Assembly: GCA_031216915.1 (NCBI GenBank)
Contig: CM062297.1
Location: forward strand, 538,058,971 to 538,122,970
DNA length: 64,000 bases
Source of the DNA: Pictodentalium vernedei
Lineage: Eukaryota; Mollusca; Scaphopoda; Dentaliida; Dentaliidae
Direction of reading: 5' to 3'
Part shown: piece after piece, positions 1 through 12,176 of the stretch
Layout of the letters: each line of letters begins with the position of its first letter
Position numbering within the stretch: position 1 is the stretch's first letter
Position numbers and translations under genes: made by a program
The notes under the pieces: model-generated
Databases searched by the model: none
What the model saw: only the letters and a program-made list of their open reading frames with translations
What the model was told of the DNA's origin: nothing

Positions 1-1530
1 GATTAAAAGTTGCTGAGAAAAATGTGCAAAATGTTGTTATGGACAGACTGTCAGACACACACACAGACAGAGGTAAACAAGTATGTCCCAACTTCCCCTT
101 TGGGGAGCGGGGTTATAAATATCTGTGATCTAGCTCAACATCCACATGTCAAAAAAAACCAAATTCTGGTCTGGACAATTACTCTTTATTTAAAGTACAT
201 AAATTTGAACTTGAGTTGAGGTCAAGGTCACATGAAGGTCATGATGACATGTGATCTCATTGTGATACATCCACATGTCAATCATCTAAGTCCTAGGTCA
301 AAAAACAAAAAAGTTCTGATCTGGACAAGTATTCCCTATTTGAAGTACATAAATTTGACCTTGAGGTCGGAGGTCAAGATCACTTGCAGTTCATCAAGTT
401 AGCGGACATGCCGTTTCATGGTGACACATCCACATGTCAGAAAAAAAAAATTCTGGTCTGAACAATTACTCCCTATTTAAAGTACAGAAATTTGACCTTG
501 AGGTCAAGGTCACATGAAGGTCATGATGACATGTGGTCTCATTGTGATACATCCACATGTCAATCATCAAGTGTTAGGTCAAAAAACAAAAAAAAGTTCT
601 GATCTGGACAATTATTCCCTACTTGAAGTACATAAATTTGACCATGAGATCAGAGGTCAAGGTCACATGCAGTTCATCAAGGTAGCGGACATGCGGTTTC
701 ATGGTGACACATCCACATGTCCAAAAAAAAAAAAATCTGGTCTGGACAATTACTCCCTATTTAAAGTACATAAATTTGACCTTGAGGTCAAGGTCACATG
801 AAGGTCATGATTACATGTGACATGCGGTCTAATTGCGATACATCCACATGTCAAATATCTAAGTCCTAGGTAAAAAAACAAAAAAGTTCTGGTCTGGATA
901 ATTATTCCCTATTTGAAGTACATAAATTTGACCTTAAGGTCAGAGGTCAAGGTCACATGAAGGTCATCGAGGTAGACGACATGCGGTCTCATGGTGACAC
1001 ATCCACATGTCAAATAACCAAGTCCTAGATAAAAAAAACAAAAAAATTCTGGTCTGGACAATTACTCCCTATTTGAAGTACATAAATTTGACCTTGAGGT
1101 CAAGTCACATGAAGGTCACAATGGTATGCGACACACCAGCTCATGGTGATACATCCATGTGACAAATATCTAAAGCCTGACTCAAAAGACAAACAAGTTT
1201 TGGTCCAGACAAAGTTTCCTTGAAAAAAGCACAAATCTGACCTTCAGATCAAAGGTCAAGGTCACATGAAGGTCACAATGGTAAGCTACACACCGGCTCA
1301 TGGTGATACATCCACATGCCAAATATCTAAAGCCTGACTCGAAATACAAAAAAGTTCTGGTCCAGACAGTTTCCCTTAAAAAAGTGCATAAATCTGACCT
1401 TCAGGTCAAAGGTCAAGGTCACATTAAAGTCACTATGGTACACTGCACACCGGCTCATGGTGATACATCCACATGCCAAGTATCTAAGGTATAGGTCAAA
1501 AGACAAAAAAGTTATGGCCCAGACGAAGTT
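1..1530. repeat. AGGTCA-rich tandem array, ~150-bp unit
   Basis: About nine diverged units run in tandem; the landmark aaatttgacc recurs near 352, 487, 634, 772, 924 and 1084, a spacing of 135-160 bp. Each unit carries TGACCTTGAGGTCAAGGTCA or close variants, then AAGGTCA, an A-rich stretch and ACATCCACATGTC. The last two units (from ~1130) have diverged, with tctgacc replacing tttgacc. The left edge is outside the window. I see no coding potential; short open frames here are by-products of the repeat. Confidence 0.9.
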
Positions 1531-1535
1531 TATAT

Positions 1536-1582
1536 GAGAAGAAGAAGAAGAAGAAGAAGAAGAAGAAGAAGAAGAAGAAGAA
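1536..1582. repeat. (GAA)n microsatellite
   Basis: About 15 GAA triplets directly follow the AGGTCA array. A short GGGAAGGGGAGACAT inverted motif comes next (1597-1622). Confidence 0.9.
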
Positions 1583-2331
1583 TATGAACTAAATATGTCT
1601 CCCTTCTGGGAAGGGGAGACATAATTATGCCAAAAGCATGGGAGAATAGCAAGGGGGGGGGGGGGGGGGGGGGGGGGGTCTTAAGGAAAGGGAGAGAGGA
1701 AACACTGAACAAACAATGGAAATTTCATAGCAAGAATGAAAATATCATTTTTGGATTTTGATGCAAATTTTGGGGATGGGGGGGGGGGGCAAAATTTGTG
1801 TTTGGCCAAAGAATATTAGAGTTAGCACCAGCTAAGTCTGGGTCATTGGTACAGTATAAAAATATGGTCAAATTAATGCCAATATTATTTGAAACCACTG
1901 TGTACAGACTCAGTAGACCTTGACCGAAATGAAAAAAAAAGAAATGACATAACAAGAGTGTTTGGAAAATGAAAGGTACAATCTTGAAAAGCAGAACTTT
2001 AATCCGAAACTTTAAGCTGGGAACACTTAGTAAAATTGATTGGCAAAAAAGAGTTAAATATTTCCTAAAAATGATAAAAGAAATCATTGATATAAATGGA
2101 ATCATTAAGTTGTATCGACCATGCAAGAATTAGAGTAAGAAAGTATGTTGCAAAGTCTAATTTCAAATAGAAAGAAAGTAAGTCTGAAAACATGTTTAAA
2201 AGGGGTTAAAATCATGCCAATATTAATGAAAATCACTGTAGAAATGTTCAGTATATAGTAGACATTGTCCCAAATAAGAAAGAGTGACATTCCACTAAAC
2301 TGTTTGAAGAATTAAAGGTGTAATTTTAACC

Positions 2332-2363
<32 letters not shown>

Positions 2364-3184
2364 TTTAACCAAAAACTTAAACCTGGACGTTCTATGTTAA
2401 ATTGCCATACAAAAAAGGGTTAAATATTTCTCAAAATAACATGAAAAAAAAGAAAAATAAAAACAAAATGAGAATGATACAATCAACAGTAATATCAATT
2501 TAAAAGAAAAACTAGAGTTATGTCACGCATGCAGCCTGACTGTCCCAGCAATGGCAATGCTTAGACACAAAAATAGTCGGAGCCATTTTTTGTTAACCGT
2601 TTACCTTACGAAACTGCCATATCTGCACTTGTGATATACAAGTTATGGGAGTCCAATTTTTTCCCGCAGGTGGTCAGTGTAAATCCTTCAGAATGCATTT
2701 TGGGAAAAGAGAGAAAAAAAATGCCTAACTGGCACCGGGGTGGGGGGGGGGGGGGGGGGTATTTGTCTGGATTTTTAACAACAAACTTTTAAGCAAAACT
2801 GTAAAAATGCATTTTTTGATGAAAGAAAAAAAAAGGGGGGGGGGGGGTACGTGACTTAAAAAAAAAAGTTACGCATGTAGTGACTGTAAATAGTTCAAAA
2901 TGCATATTGGAGGAGAGGAAGAAAAAAAAAATGCCTAATTGGAGGGTGCTGGGCAGAGCAATAACTTCAACAATTTTCATTGGATGATTGTGGTCACCAA
3001 ACTTGGCCTAGAGACATGTACTGAAAAAAATCGAAATCCGTTAACTTTTGTTTAAGTTATGGCATAAAGAAAGTTCGGACAGACACATGGACTGACGAAC
3101 GAACGGACGGACTGACTGACTGACAAATAGATGGATGGAGCGAGCTCTGTGCTATATGCCTCCCTTGTGGGAGGGGATAATGAA
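1583..3184. other. Non-coding repeat-derived stretch
   Basis: No gene is visible. The stretch holds a 26-nt G run (1653-1678), a 23-nt C run (2330-2352), further G runs near 2742 and 2836, and two diverged copies of a segment containing ctttaac and ggttaaatattt. It ends in a block with GGACGGACTGACTGACTGAC (around 3100) and CCTCCCTTGTGGGAGGGG, which pairs with the similar palindrome at ~1600. These look like the ends of one dispersed repeat. Confidence 0.6.
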
Positions 3185-5590
3185 AGTATCAATGACACTG
3201 TAGCTTAACTTGTCTGTGTGTTGCATTTGATGAAAAGGATAATGTTCAATGTTTTTGAAAGGATTATGAAATAAGACAAGAATTGTGATAATTGGGAATA
3301 TGTTAATTTCTGTTCCCTGTATGCTATGCTTTTAATGAAAATAATATGAGGTGTACATGGTACTAAAGAGCTGAGGGGTGGGTTAATATGACCTCACAGT
3401 TAATGTATGTGGCCCTCACAGTTAATGCATGTCAATGAAAGTTACCAAGTTCCAGTGTACTTATTTCAAAATGAGTCATCGTATCAAGTTACACTGAAAT
3501 CGCTTCATAAATATGGCCTGTCGACTGTGCTGAAAGTTTTCGGGCTTCAGGCCTGTGTAGCCATGACAGTAAACCGATTGCAACTAAAAGGGAACGTCCT
3601 CATCTCGACATTATACTGAGTCATTCTTACTAAGTTACAATGAAATCCCCTTCACAAATACGACCTGTTGTCTGTACTAAAGTTTTTGGCTCAGGAAGCC
3701 ATCATGGTCGAATGATCGCGACCAAAAGTGAGCGTTGTCATCTGGGCATAATCAGGAGTGATCCTACGAAGTTACAATGAAACCCCTTCATACATTTGAC
3801 CTGTAGACTATGCTTAAGGTTTTCGGGCTTTGGGCCTCTGAAGCAATCACAGTTGATCAAACACAACAAAAAAGGGGATGTCATCATCTAGACATTATAT
3901 GGAGTTAACCTAACAAGTTACAATGAAATCCTTCCATAAATATGACCTATAGACTATGCTAAATGTTTTTGGGTCTTGGGCCCGGGCAGCCATCAAGGCT
4001 AAATGATCCCGACCAAAAGGGGTACGTTCTCATCTAGACATTATTAGGACATTACCAAGTTACACAGAAATCCCTTCATAAATATGACCTCTAGACCGTG
4101 CTTAAGGTTTTCGGGCTTCGGGCTCCTGTACCCATCACAGTTGCCCAATTGCATCCAAAAGGAGATGTTTTCATCTAGACATTATATGAAGTCAACCTAC
4201 CAAGTTACGATGATATCCCTTCATAAATATGACCTGTAGACTGTGCTATAGGTTTTCGGGCTCTGGCAGCCGTCATGGTTGAATGAGCACAACCAAAAGG
4301 GCACATTCTCATCTGACCAATCATGACCAAAAGCGGATGTCATCATCTAGGCATTATATGGAGTCAACCTAACAAGTTACAATGAAATCCTTCCATAAAT
4401 ATGACTTATAGACCATGCTAAAGGTTTTTGGGCTCGGGCAGCCATCAAGGCTGAATGATCGCGACCAAAAGGGACGTTCTCATCTAGACATTATTTGGAG
4501 TCATCCTACCAAGGTACAACGAAATCCCTTCATAAATATGACCTGTAGACTGTGCTAAAGGTTTTTGGGCTTCGGGCCCCTGACTGTAGCTGTCACACTT
4601 GCCCAATCGTGGTCAAAAGGGGCTGTTCTCATCTATACATTATATGAAGTCAACCTACCAAGTTACAATGAAATCATTTCATAAATATGGCCTGAAGACT
4701 GTGCTAAAGGTTTTTGGGCTTCGGGCTCGGGCAGCCATCATGGTTTAATGATCGCAACCAAAAGGGCACATTCTCATCTGGGCATCATGTGGAGTGATCC
4801 AACAAAGTTACAATGAAATCCCTTCATAAATATGACCTGTAGTCTGTGCTCAAGGTTTTCGGGCTTAGGGCACCTGTAGCCGCCACAGCTGACCAATCAC
4901 GACCAAAAGAGGATGTCGTCATCATCTAGGCATTATATGGAATCAACCTAACAAGTTACAATGAAATCCTTCCATAAATATGACCTTTTGACAATGCTAA
5001 AGGTTTTTGGGCTCAGGCAGCCATCAGGCTAAAAGATCATGATCAAGATGGGACGTTCTCATCTAGACATTATTTGGAGTCATCCTACCAAGTTACAATG
5101 AAATCCTTCATAAATATGACTTGTAGACTGTGCTAGAGGTTTTCGGGTTTTGGGATCGGGCAGTCGTCACGGTTGACAGATCATGTCTAAATGGGGAAAT
5201 TCTCATCTAGACATCATACGGAGTTATCGTACCAAGTTACAATGAAATCCCTCCATATTAGACATGACCCGCAGACTGTGCTAAAAGTTTTGGGGGTTCG
5301 GGCTTGGGCAGTCATCACGGTTGACAGATCATGCCCAAAAGGGGGTGTTCTCATCTAGGCATTACACAGAGGCATCCTACCAAGTTACAAAGAAATCCCC
5401 TCATAAATACGACCTGAAGACTGTGCTAATGGTTTTCGGGTTTTCAGGTTTTGGGCTCGGGCAGCCATACCGGTTGACCGATTATGACCAAAAGGGGACG
5501 TTCTCAACTAGACATGACCTAAAACCTGCATATGAAATTTCGTGATGATCAGACAAGAACTACAGGGGGTAGCCTGTACTTGAAGGTTGA
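3185..5590. repeat. Tandem-repeat element, copy 1 (~146-bp unit)
   Basis: A unique head (gacactgtagcttaactt and the following ~200 bp) is followed by about 14 imperfect units of ~146 bp. Each unit contains AAGTTACAATGAAATCC, ATAAATATGACCTGTAGAC, GGTTTTCGGGCTTCGGGC, CCAAAAGGGG and TTCTCATCTAGACATTAT. The tail (cctgcatatgaaattt, atcagacaagaact) matches the tail of the copy at 7.0-9.4 kb. Both copies share head, array and tail, so this is a dispersed element with an internal satellite, not a local expansion. Confidence 0.88.
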
Positions 5591-6020
5591 ATAAAAAACT
5601 TTAACCACAAACTTTAACCAAAACTCCAAATGTTAACTACACAGGGGAAAAAAAAAAACACACTTGAACCTTCAGTAAAAAACTTTAACCAAAACTCTAA
5701 AGGTTAACAGATGGACAGAAGGACAAACGTCATGACTATAGCCCTCACTGTAAACAGTCGGGCTAATAATAGGCGGAGTTTCAATGGGGGGGGGGGGGGG
5801 GTATTGATCTATAAAACGCTAACGAGGGATGGTACTTAAAGGGATGCCCCTTCCCTTGGGTGGGGGAATTTTTAAAAACATTGATTCCCAGTGGCTGTAC
5901 CGGGAGGTTTAGGGCATTTGAAGAATACTTCCAAGACGTTTAAATGGCTGAAGCTAAATATCTGCATAATTTGAGGTTTTAAGACAGAACAAAATGACAA
6001 TTTCTTGTGGTACTGTAGTC
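5591..6020. other. No gene seen
   Basis: This holds short degenerate repeats (aaactttaacc several times between 5595 and 5705), a G run at ~5787 and otherwise unremarkable AT-rich sequence. Confidence 0.6.
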
Positions 6021-6029
6021 AGTAAGGTT

Positions 6030-6350
6030 TGACCTCTGGAAGATTCAGTGAAAATGAGGTACAAAGGAAAGGGTTCATATGCTTATCGGAGAGATTGGGG
6101 ACAATGGGACATGGGGTGTCATCATGCACTTCAACTTATGCAGAGTGCTGAAAGGAGAGGAGAAGCGTGGGAATGGGTAGGCAGTTGGGAGCACAGGGAA
6201 AACCAAGGCCTTCTCATGCACCAGAGAACAGCAACGAATCAGCGCTGGTATAATTATTATTATTATTATACACAGGGAAAATCAAGGCCTTCTCATGCAC
6301 CAGAGAACCGCAACGAATCAGCGCTGGTATAATTATTATTATTAAGCAAA
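6030..6350 (+). repeat. LINE 3' end, tail duplicated
   Basis: Two direct copies of a tail (aaggccttctcatgcaccagagaac, then a short link to aatcagcgctggtataatt and (ATT)n) sit at about 6208-6270 and 6284-6343. The same tail ends the LINE at 50.5-52.1 kb and appears inverted at 39.47 kb. The 150 bp before the first tail may be degraded LINE C-terminal coding sequence, but I cannot align it with confidence. Confidence 0.7.
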
Positions 6351-6649
6351 AACCATAAACCACCGTCTGAAAACCTTAAGACATCAAATACCGGGGCCAA
6401 ATCTTCCCAAGGCCAAAAAAGACAAGGCCGAAATCTTCTCAAGGGCGAATCTTCCCATTCCCGTATGTAAGTATAGGCCACATTTGCCTTCATATGGCGT
6501 TTCGTCAATTACATAAATGTACATGTATGGAGAATGCTAAAAAAATCAGTTTTCAACCAATAATTTATTAATTAATCATCTCAAATATGAGATCATGCTG
6601 AGCAGTGAGCAAACTAATCTTCTAATACAAACTGCTGTCTGCGAATTGT

Positions 6650-6990
6650 TTGTTTGTTTGTTTGTTGGTGGTTAACGTCACATATTTATGCACAATGGTT
6701 AATCGTGACACAACATGGCGATGAAGTCAAGGATAGTCAATCGTTGATCAACATGTTGCCCATTTTAGAGGACTTTCACCCCAAGCATTGGTGACTGGGT
6801 CCTATTTTACTAGTAAAGCGGAACTGGTTTACCGCAGTAAACAAGTGCTGCTTACTTCCCGGGGTTCCCACGGGGAGCTGTCTGCGAATACATTGCACTT
6901 TAGTCTAGTAATGTGCCCTGTATACTGGCCTCATAGATCGCCAGCTTTTGACTATTGTGAGCATCAAATTGACCAACTTGTTTGTTTTTC
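6650..6990 (+). repeat. Dispersed repeat, 'gtggttaacgtcaca' family
   Basis: The segment begins (GTTT)n then ggttaacgtcacatattt and acaatggttaatcgtgac. It continues with ggactttcaccccaagcattggtgac, split here by the reader's 20-base limit only at natural words: ggactttcacccc and cattggtgactgggtccta. It ends with cccggggttcccacgggg. A clearly homologous copy lies at 53.34-53.58 kb and a shorter relative at 22.55-22.76 kb. It is probably a non-autonomous retroposon or MITE; no tRNA-like boxes were convincing. Confidence 0.7.
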
Positions 6991-7015
6991 GCAATTTTTG
7001 ATATAATCAAATGAA

Positions 7016-9462
7016 TGTGTCAATGACACTGTAGCTTAACTTGTGTGTTGTGTTTGATGAAAAGGATAATGTTCAATGTTTATGAAAGGATTATAAAACA
7101 AGACAAGAATTGTGATAATTGGGAATATGTTCATTTCTGTTCCCTGTATGCTATGTTTTTGAGAAAAATAATATGAGGTGTACACTGTACTAAAGAGCTG
7201 AGGGATGGGTTAATATGACCTCACAGTTAATGTATGTGTCCCTCACAGTTAACGTATATAAACGAAAGTTACCAAGTAACAGTGAAATTATTCCAAAACG
7301 AGTCATCCTATCAAGTTACATTGAAATCCCTTCATAAATATGGCCTGTAGACTGTGCTAAAGGTTTTCGGGCTTCGGGCCCCTGTAGCCGTCAGTTTCCC
7401 AATTGCGTCCAAAGGGGACGTTCTCATCTAGACATTATATGAAGTCAACCTACCAAGTTACAATGAAATCCCTTCATAAATATGACCTGTAGACTGTGCT
7501 CAAGGTTTTTGGGCTTCGGGCCCCTGAAGCCGTCACAGTTGACCAATCAGGACAAAAAGGGGATGTCTCATCTAAGCATTATATGGAGTCAAACTAACTG
7601 GTTACAATGAAATCCTTCCATAAATATAACCTATAGATTATGCTAAAGGTTTTGGGGTTTTGGGCTCGGGCAGCCATGAAGGATGAATGATCGCTACCAA
7701 AAGAAGACGTTCTCATCTAGACATTATTTGGAGTCATCCTACCAAGCTACAATGAAATCCCTGCATAATTATGACCTGTAGACTGCTCTAAAGGTTTTCG
7801 GACTTGGGCCCCTGTAGCTGTCACAGTTGCCCGTGTCCAAAAGGGGACGTTCTCATCTAGACATTATATGAAGTCAAACCTACCAAGTTACAATGAAATC
7901 CCTTCATAAATATGACCTGTAGACTGTGCTAAAGGTATTCAGGCTTCGGGCCCTAGCAACCATAATGGTTGAATGATCGCAACCAAAAGGGGACATTCTC
8001 ATCTGGGCATCATCTGGAGTGATCCTACGGACTTACAATGAAATCCCTAAATATGACCTGTAGACTGTGCTCAAGATTTTCAGGCTACGAGCACCTGTAG
8101 CCATCACAGTTGACCAATCACGACCAAAAGGGGATGTCATCATCTAGGCATTATATGGAGTCAACCTAACAAGATACAATGAAATCCTTCCATAAATACG
8201 ACCTATAGACTATGCTAAATGTCTTTGGGCTCGTGCAGCCATAAAGGCTGAACGATCGCGATCAAAAGGGTTTGTTCTCATCTAGACATTATTTGGAGTC
8301 ATCCTACCACGCTACAATGAAATCTCTTCATAATTATGACCTGTAGACTGTTCTAAAGGTTTTCGGGCTTCGGGCCCCTGTAGCCATCACAGTTGCCCAA
8401 TCGTGTTCAAAAGGGGACGTTCTCATCTAGACATTATATGAAGTCAACCTACCAAGTTACTATGAAATTCCTTCATAAATATGATCTGTAGACTGTGCTA
8501 AATGTTTTCGGGCTTCGGGCTCGGGCAGCCATCATGGTTGAATGATCGCAACGAAAGGGGACAATCTCATCTGGGCATCATCTGGAGTGGTCCTAAGAAG
8601 TTACAATGAAATCCCTTCATAAATATGACCTGTAGACTGTGCTCAAGGTTTTCGGGCTTCGGGCACCTGTAGCCATCACAGTTGACCAATCATCATAACC
8701 AAAAGGGGATGTCATCATTTAGGCATTATATGGAGTCAACCCAACAGGTTACAATGAAATCCTTCCATAAACATGACCTTTTGCCTATGCTAAAGGTTTT
8801 TGGGCTCAGGCACCCATCAAGGCTGAATGATCAGATCAAAATGGGACGTTCTCATCTAGACATTATATGAAGTCAACCCACCAAGTTACAATGAAATTCC
8901 TTAATAAATGTGACCTGTAAACTGTGCTAAAGGTTTTCGGGTTTTGGGCTTGAGCAGTCGTCACGGTTAGCAGATCACGCCCAAATGGGGAAATTCTCAT
9001 CTAGACATCATAAGGAGTCATCCTACCAAGTTACAATGAAATTCCTCCATATTAAACATGACCTGCAGACTCTGCTAAAAGTTTTTGGGTTTCAGACTTG
9101 GGCAGCCATCACGGTTGACAGATCATGCCCAAAAGGGGACGTTCTCATCTAGGCATTATACAGAGGCATCCTACCAAGTTACAATGAAATCCCTTCATAA
9201 ATACGACCTGTAGACCGTGCTAATGGTTTTCGGGTTTTGGACTCGGGCAGCCATACCGGTTGACCGATCGCTACCAAAAGGGGACATTCTCATCTAGACA
9301 TAACCCCAAACCTGCATATGAAATTTTGTGGCGATCAGACAAGAACTGCAGGGTGTAGCCCGTGCTAAAGGAATATGTGAAAAGACTCACAGACTAACAG
9401 ACTTCTGCACGCGTGATGGCAATAGCTTATCTTGACTTTGTCAAGTTAAGCTAAAAAGGGTT
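7016..9462. repeat. Tandem-repeat element, copy 2 (~146-bp unit)
   Basis: This has the same head, unit and tail as the copy at 3.2-5.6 kb, and its right end is more complete. The left end has TAGCTTAACTTG (7032) and the right end CAAGTTAAGCTA (9449-9460), an inverted repeat of about 12 bp. That suggests a DNA-transposon-like element carrying a satellite between short terminal inverted repeats. No open frame is conserved between units. Confidence 0.85.
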
Positions 9463-10350
9463 TTCTGAGTGGTCGGAAAATCTTGCGTTGTTCAATCAGA
9501 ATTTGTCTGTGGGAGTCTGCTGTTGGAATTTCACGGAAATGTAACACCACATTTTAAAAAAAAACCTCTGTTACATCAATGCTTCGAATTTCCAACTTGA
9601 AATTTTTACCTGAAAAATTCTCAACTATCTTGATTTTTGGACAAATATTGCCCCCCCCCCCCACCCCCCCACCCCCCCCCACCCCCCCCCCCCCCCACCT
9701 AGTTCTGTCCCTGTATATAACAATAACTATTAAATGACATGTATTTGTCTGGGGGAAAGGTGTCCTTATGAAGGCTAGCCACGCTCTTTGGCGCCGGGTT
9801 CTCTGCATATTTTATCTTTCCGTTCGATCAGTTTTTTTTTTTTTTTTCACAAATTAATCACCACCACATCCTTCCCGCTCCACCCTGCCATTTATGTCCT
9901 AAAAATGCTAACAGGCCTGGTGCTGATGCCAACGAAAATTGTGATAATCTTTGCACCCAGCACTCTAAGAATTTTTGTCTAATCGTCATTACGAGTCTCT
10001 TTTATTCTTGTGATGATCAACTGGGCTTGAAACACACAGGTTCAGATTTTGCAACAAAATCAATCAGAGCGTCAAATGAATGATGTGTGCTAATCTCCGC
10101 TGCGCTATTTTTTGTTAACACCTTCCTATATTATCGTTGAGTTAGTTTTCATTTTTAAACGTTTCAAATGTGATGAAGGAGGTGATAGGGGGTAAACAGA
10201 TGTCAAAGAGTTCAACCATCAACTCTTCGACAACATGCTGCTGAACTGTTTCCTTTCGCTCTGCAGCACAAAACCGATTTTTCAGTCAATCACAGAATTC
10301 CTTGTGACAGAATTGATCTGAACAACTCTGGTACCGACTGGATTATTAAA
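9463..10350. other. No gene seen
   Basis: This holds a C tract of ~47 nt broken only by single A residues (9651-9697), a T run near 9833, and otherwise unremarkable sequence. Both strands are interrupted by frequent stops. Confidence 0.6.
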
Positions 10351-10389
10351 AATGTAAATTACCTTATATTTTTAATGTTTTACATTTCA

Positions 10390-10670
10390 ATGACCTATAC
10401 AGTTTCTTTAATATTGTGTAACCTACACATGCAGTACTGTATATGGTAAACATGAAGAACAGTAGATCCAACAAATTATACAAAAATTAACAACTTTTCA
10501 TGGTTTCCCTACATTTTTTCGTGTTTTTTCTTTATATATTCATAAATTTGGGGGAATAAAAATCACTTTTTAGCTTATGTTTACTTATACTAGTTTTTAA
10601 CTTCCGTGACGAAGCAATTCAACTTTCGCATCAACCGTTTTTTCTATCCGAAAGTGTGTGTTCGATTTTG
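10390..10670 (-). repeat. Dispersed repeat shared with 17.94-18.18 kb
   Basis: Read on the minus strand, the segment contains tgtagggaaaccatgaaaag, a short link and ataatttgttgg, then cttcatgttta. The plus strand at about 17985-18080 has the same order (tgtagggaaaccatgaaaag, ataatttgttgg, cttcaggttta). The similarity seems to continue into attgcttcg on both sides. Family unknown. Confidence 0.6.
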
Positions 10671-10757
10671 AAGCGCACTTGTTCTGCACCACTACCACAA
10701 GGAGAAGTCAGTAAGTACAACGTTTTTTAAGGTAAGTTATTATGTAATAAATAGCAC

Positions 10758-10842
10758 CACGCTCAACGGGTTAGGGTCAGTCTAGCAACGGTTCAGGTTA
10801 GCTAACCCGAACCCTTCCTACACTGACCCTAATCAGTCGAAC
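10758..10842. repeat. Imperfect palindrome
   Basis: Arms of about 35 nt, centred near ggttagctaacc, read gggttagggtcagt on the left and actgaccctaatcag on the right. This is a small foldback or MITE core. Confidence 0.6.
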
Positions 10843-10849
10843 ATGGTGC

Positions 10850-11828
10850 GATTTCTGGCACCGTCTTCGACCGATTCTTTTCCTGAACTGATGTGATACT
10901 GAATTCTCAACAAATGGGAGAAGACGTCCACCATGACGTCACATATTTGAGTTTCCGCTGAAAGAACGTCGCTGTTGATAAACACAATCGGACGACTTTT
11001 CCGTGCCTCTCTTTGAACTTTTATTTTGAATAACAATAAAGTTATCGTTTTTCTGTGAACAAGGAGACCATACTTTTGAAGGCAATTTATTTCTTGTACC
11101 AAATACCAAATATTTGCTTCTCACTCAATACAGGGGTACTCACAAACAATAAATAACTTTTGTGCATGCACCATGAGCTCCTAACTTACCTACTAAGTTG
11201 CAGAAAACGCAAAAATACAAGGACGGCAAAAAGTTGTTTGATTTCTGGTAATGACATATAGAAGGAACAAATTTCTATTATGAGTTACTTCATATGAATA
11301 CATGTGTGATTTCCTAAATCATAAAAAATGCTGTGTTTCCATTTTAACTTAAGTTATAACAGTAACTGTATTTTGTATTCTGTATATACCTCCTCTATCA
11401 GGAGCACCAGTATTCCTCTGGAATATTGTAAATTTAGTTTAATTTAATTTGAAGTTTTTGATTTGGGGGATTTTGTCTTAAGGCTCCCTTTTCCTTGCTT
11501 GTGTTTCCATTGTCTATTCCGGATTACATGGAATAGTGTGACATGCGCAGTGAAGATACAGAATAGTAATCGCGAGGAAACAGCAAATTGCACTTTAAAT
11601 GTAAAGCAGAATGGAATTTGAGGAAGTGGCGCTCGCAATTTTTGTTGATGATGTTGTTAATGACAAAATAGATGCTGTTTTGCTCATCGCAGTGCCGCGT
11701 CTGTATAAAACAGCATAGCTCTCCTATGGATAGGTAGGTCAATATGACCAGATTAAAAAGAAACAAAAAATTTACAAAGAAACGCTGGACAGAGCACTTG
11801 AGTTTTATTATTATTTCGACTCCCATTT
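10850..11828. other. No gene seen up to the scaffold gap
   Basis: AT-rich sequence with scattered stops. Open frames up to 100 codons on the minus strand (11524-11826) show low-complexity hydrophobic composition and no motif I recognise. Confidence 0.5.
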
Positions 11829-11928
11829 NNNNNNNNNNNNNNNNNNNNNNNNNNNNNNNNNNNNNNNNNNNNNNNNNNNNNNNNNNNNNNNNNNNNNNNN
11901 NNNNNNNNNNNNNNNNNNNNNNNNNNNN
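11829..11928. other. Assembly gap, 100 N
   Basis: Exactly 100 N. This is a conventional scaffold spacer, so the true distance across it is unknown and features should not be joined over it. Confidence 0.99.
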
Positions 11929-12137
11929 ATTATATCCATTAGCAGGATGTTAACCCCCATCGGTACTGCCCTTAAAATAGCACTACAGCTGTGCGGACCG
12001 GGAAGGGGTTGGGGAGGTTGAAAACTGTCAAATCTCGGGACATTTCGAACAAAAAATGAACGAAATTCGGGAAACTGATGGATTGCAGAAATGGCGCTAA
12101 TGGGGGTGGGGTGGGGGTGGTGGTGTGGTGTGGTGGT

Positions 12138-12176
<39 letters not shown>

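Noticed and set aside
3185..9462. Open frames of 60-80 codons within the tandem arrays
   Set aside because: They change frame and sequence between units and copies, so they are by-products of the repeat.
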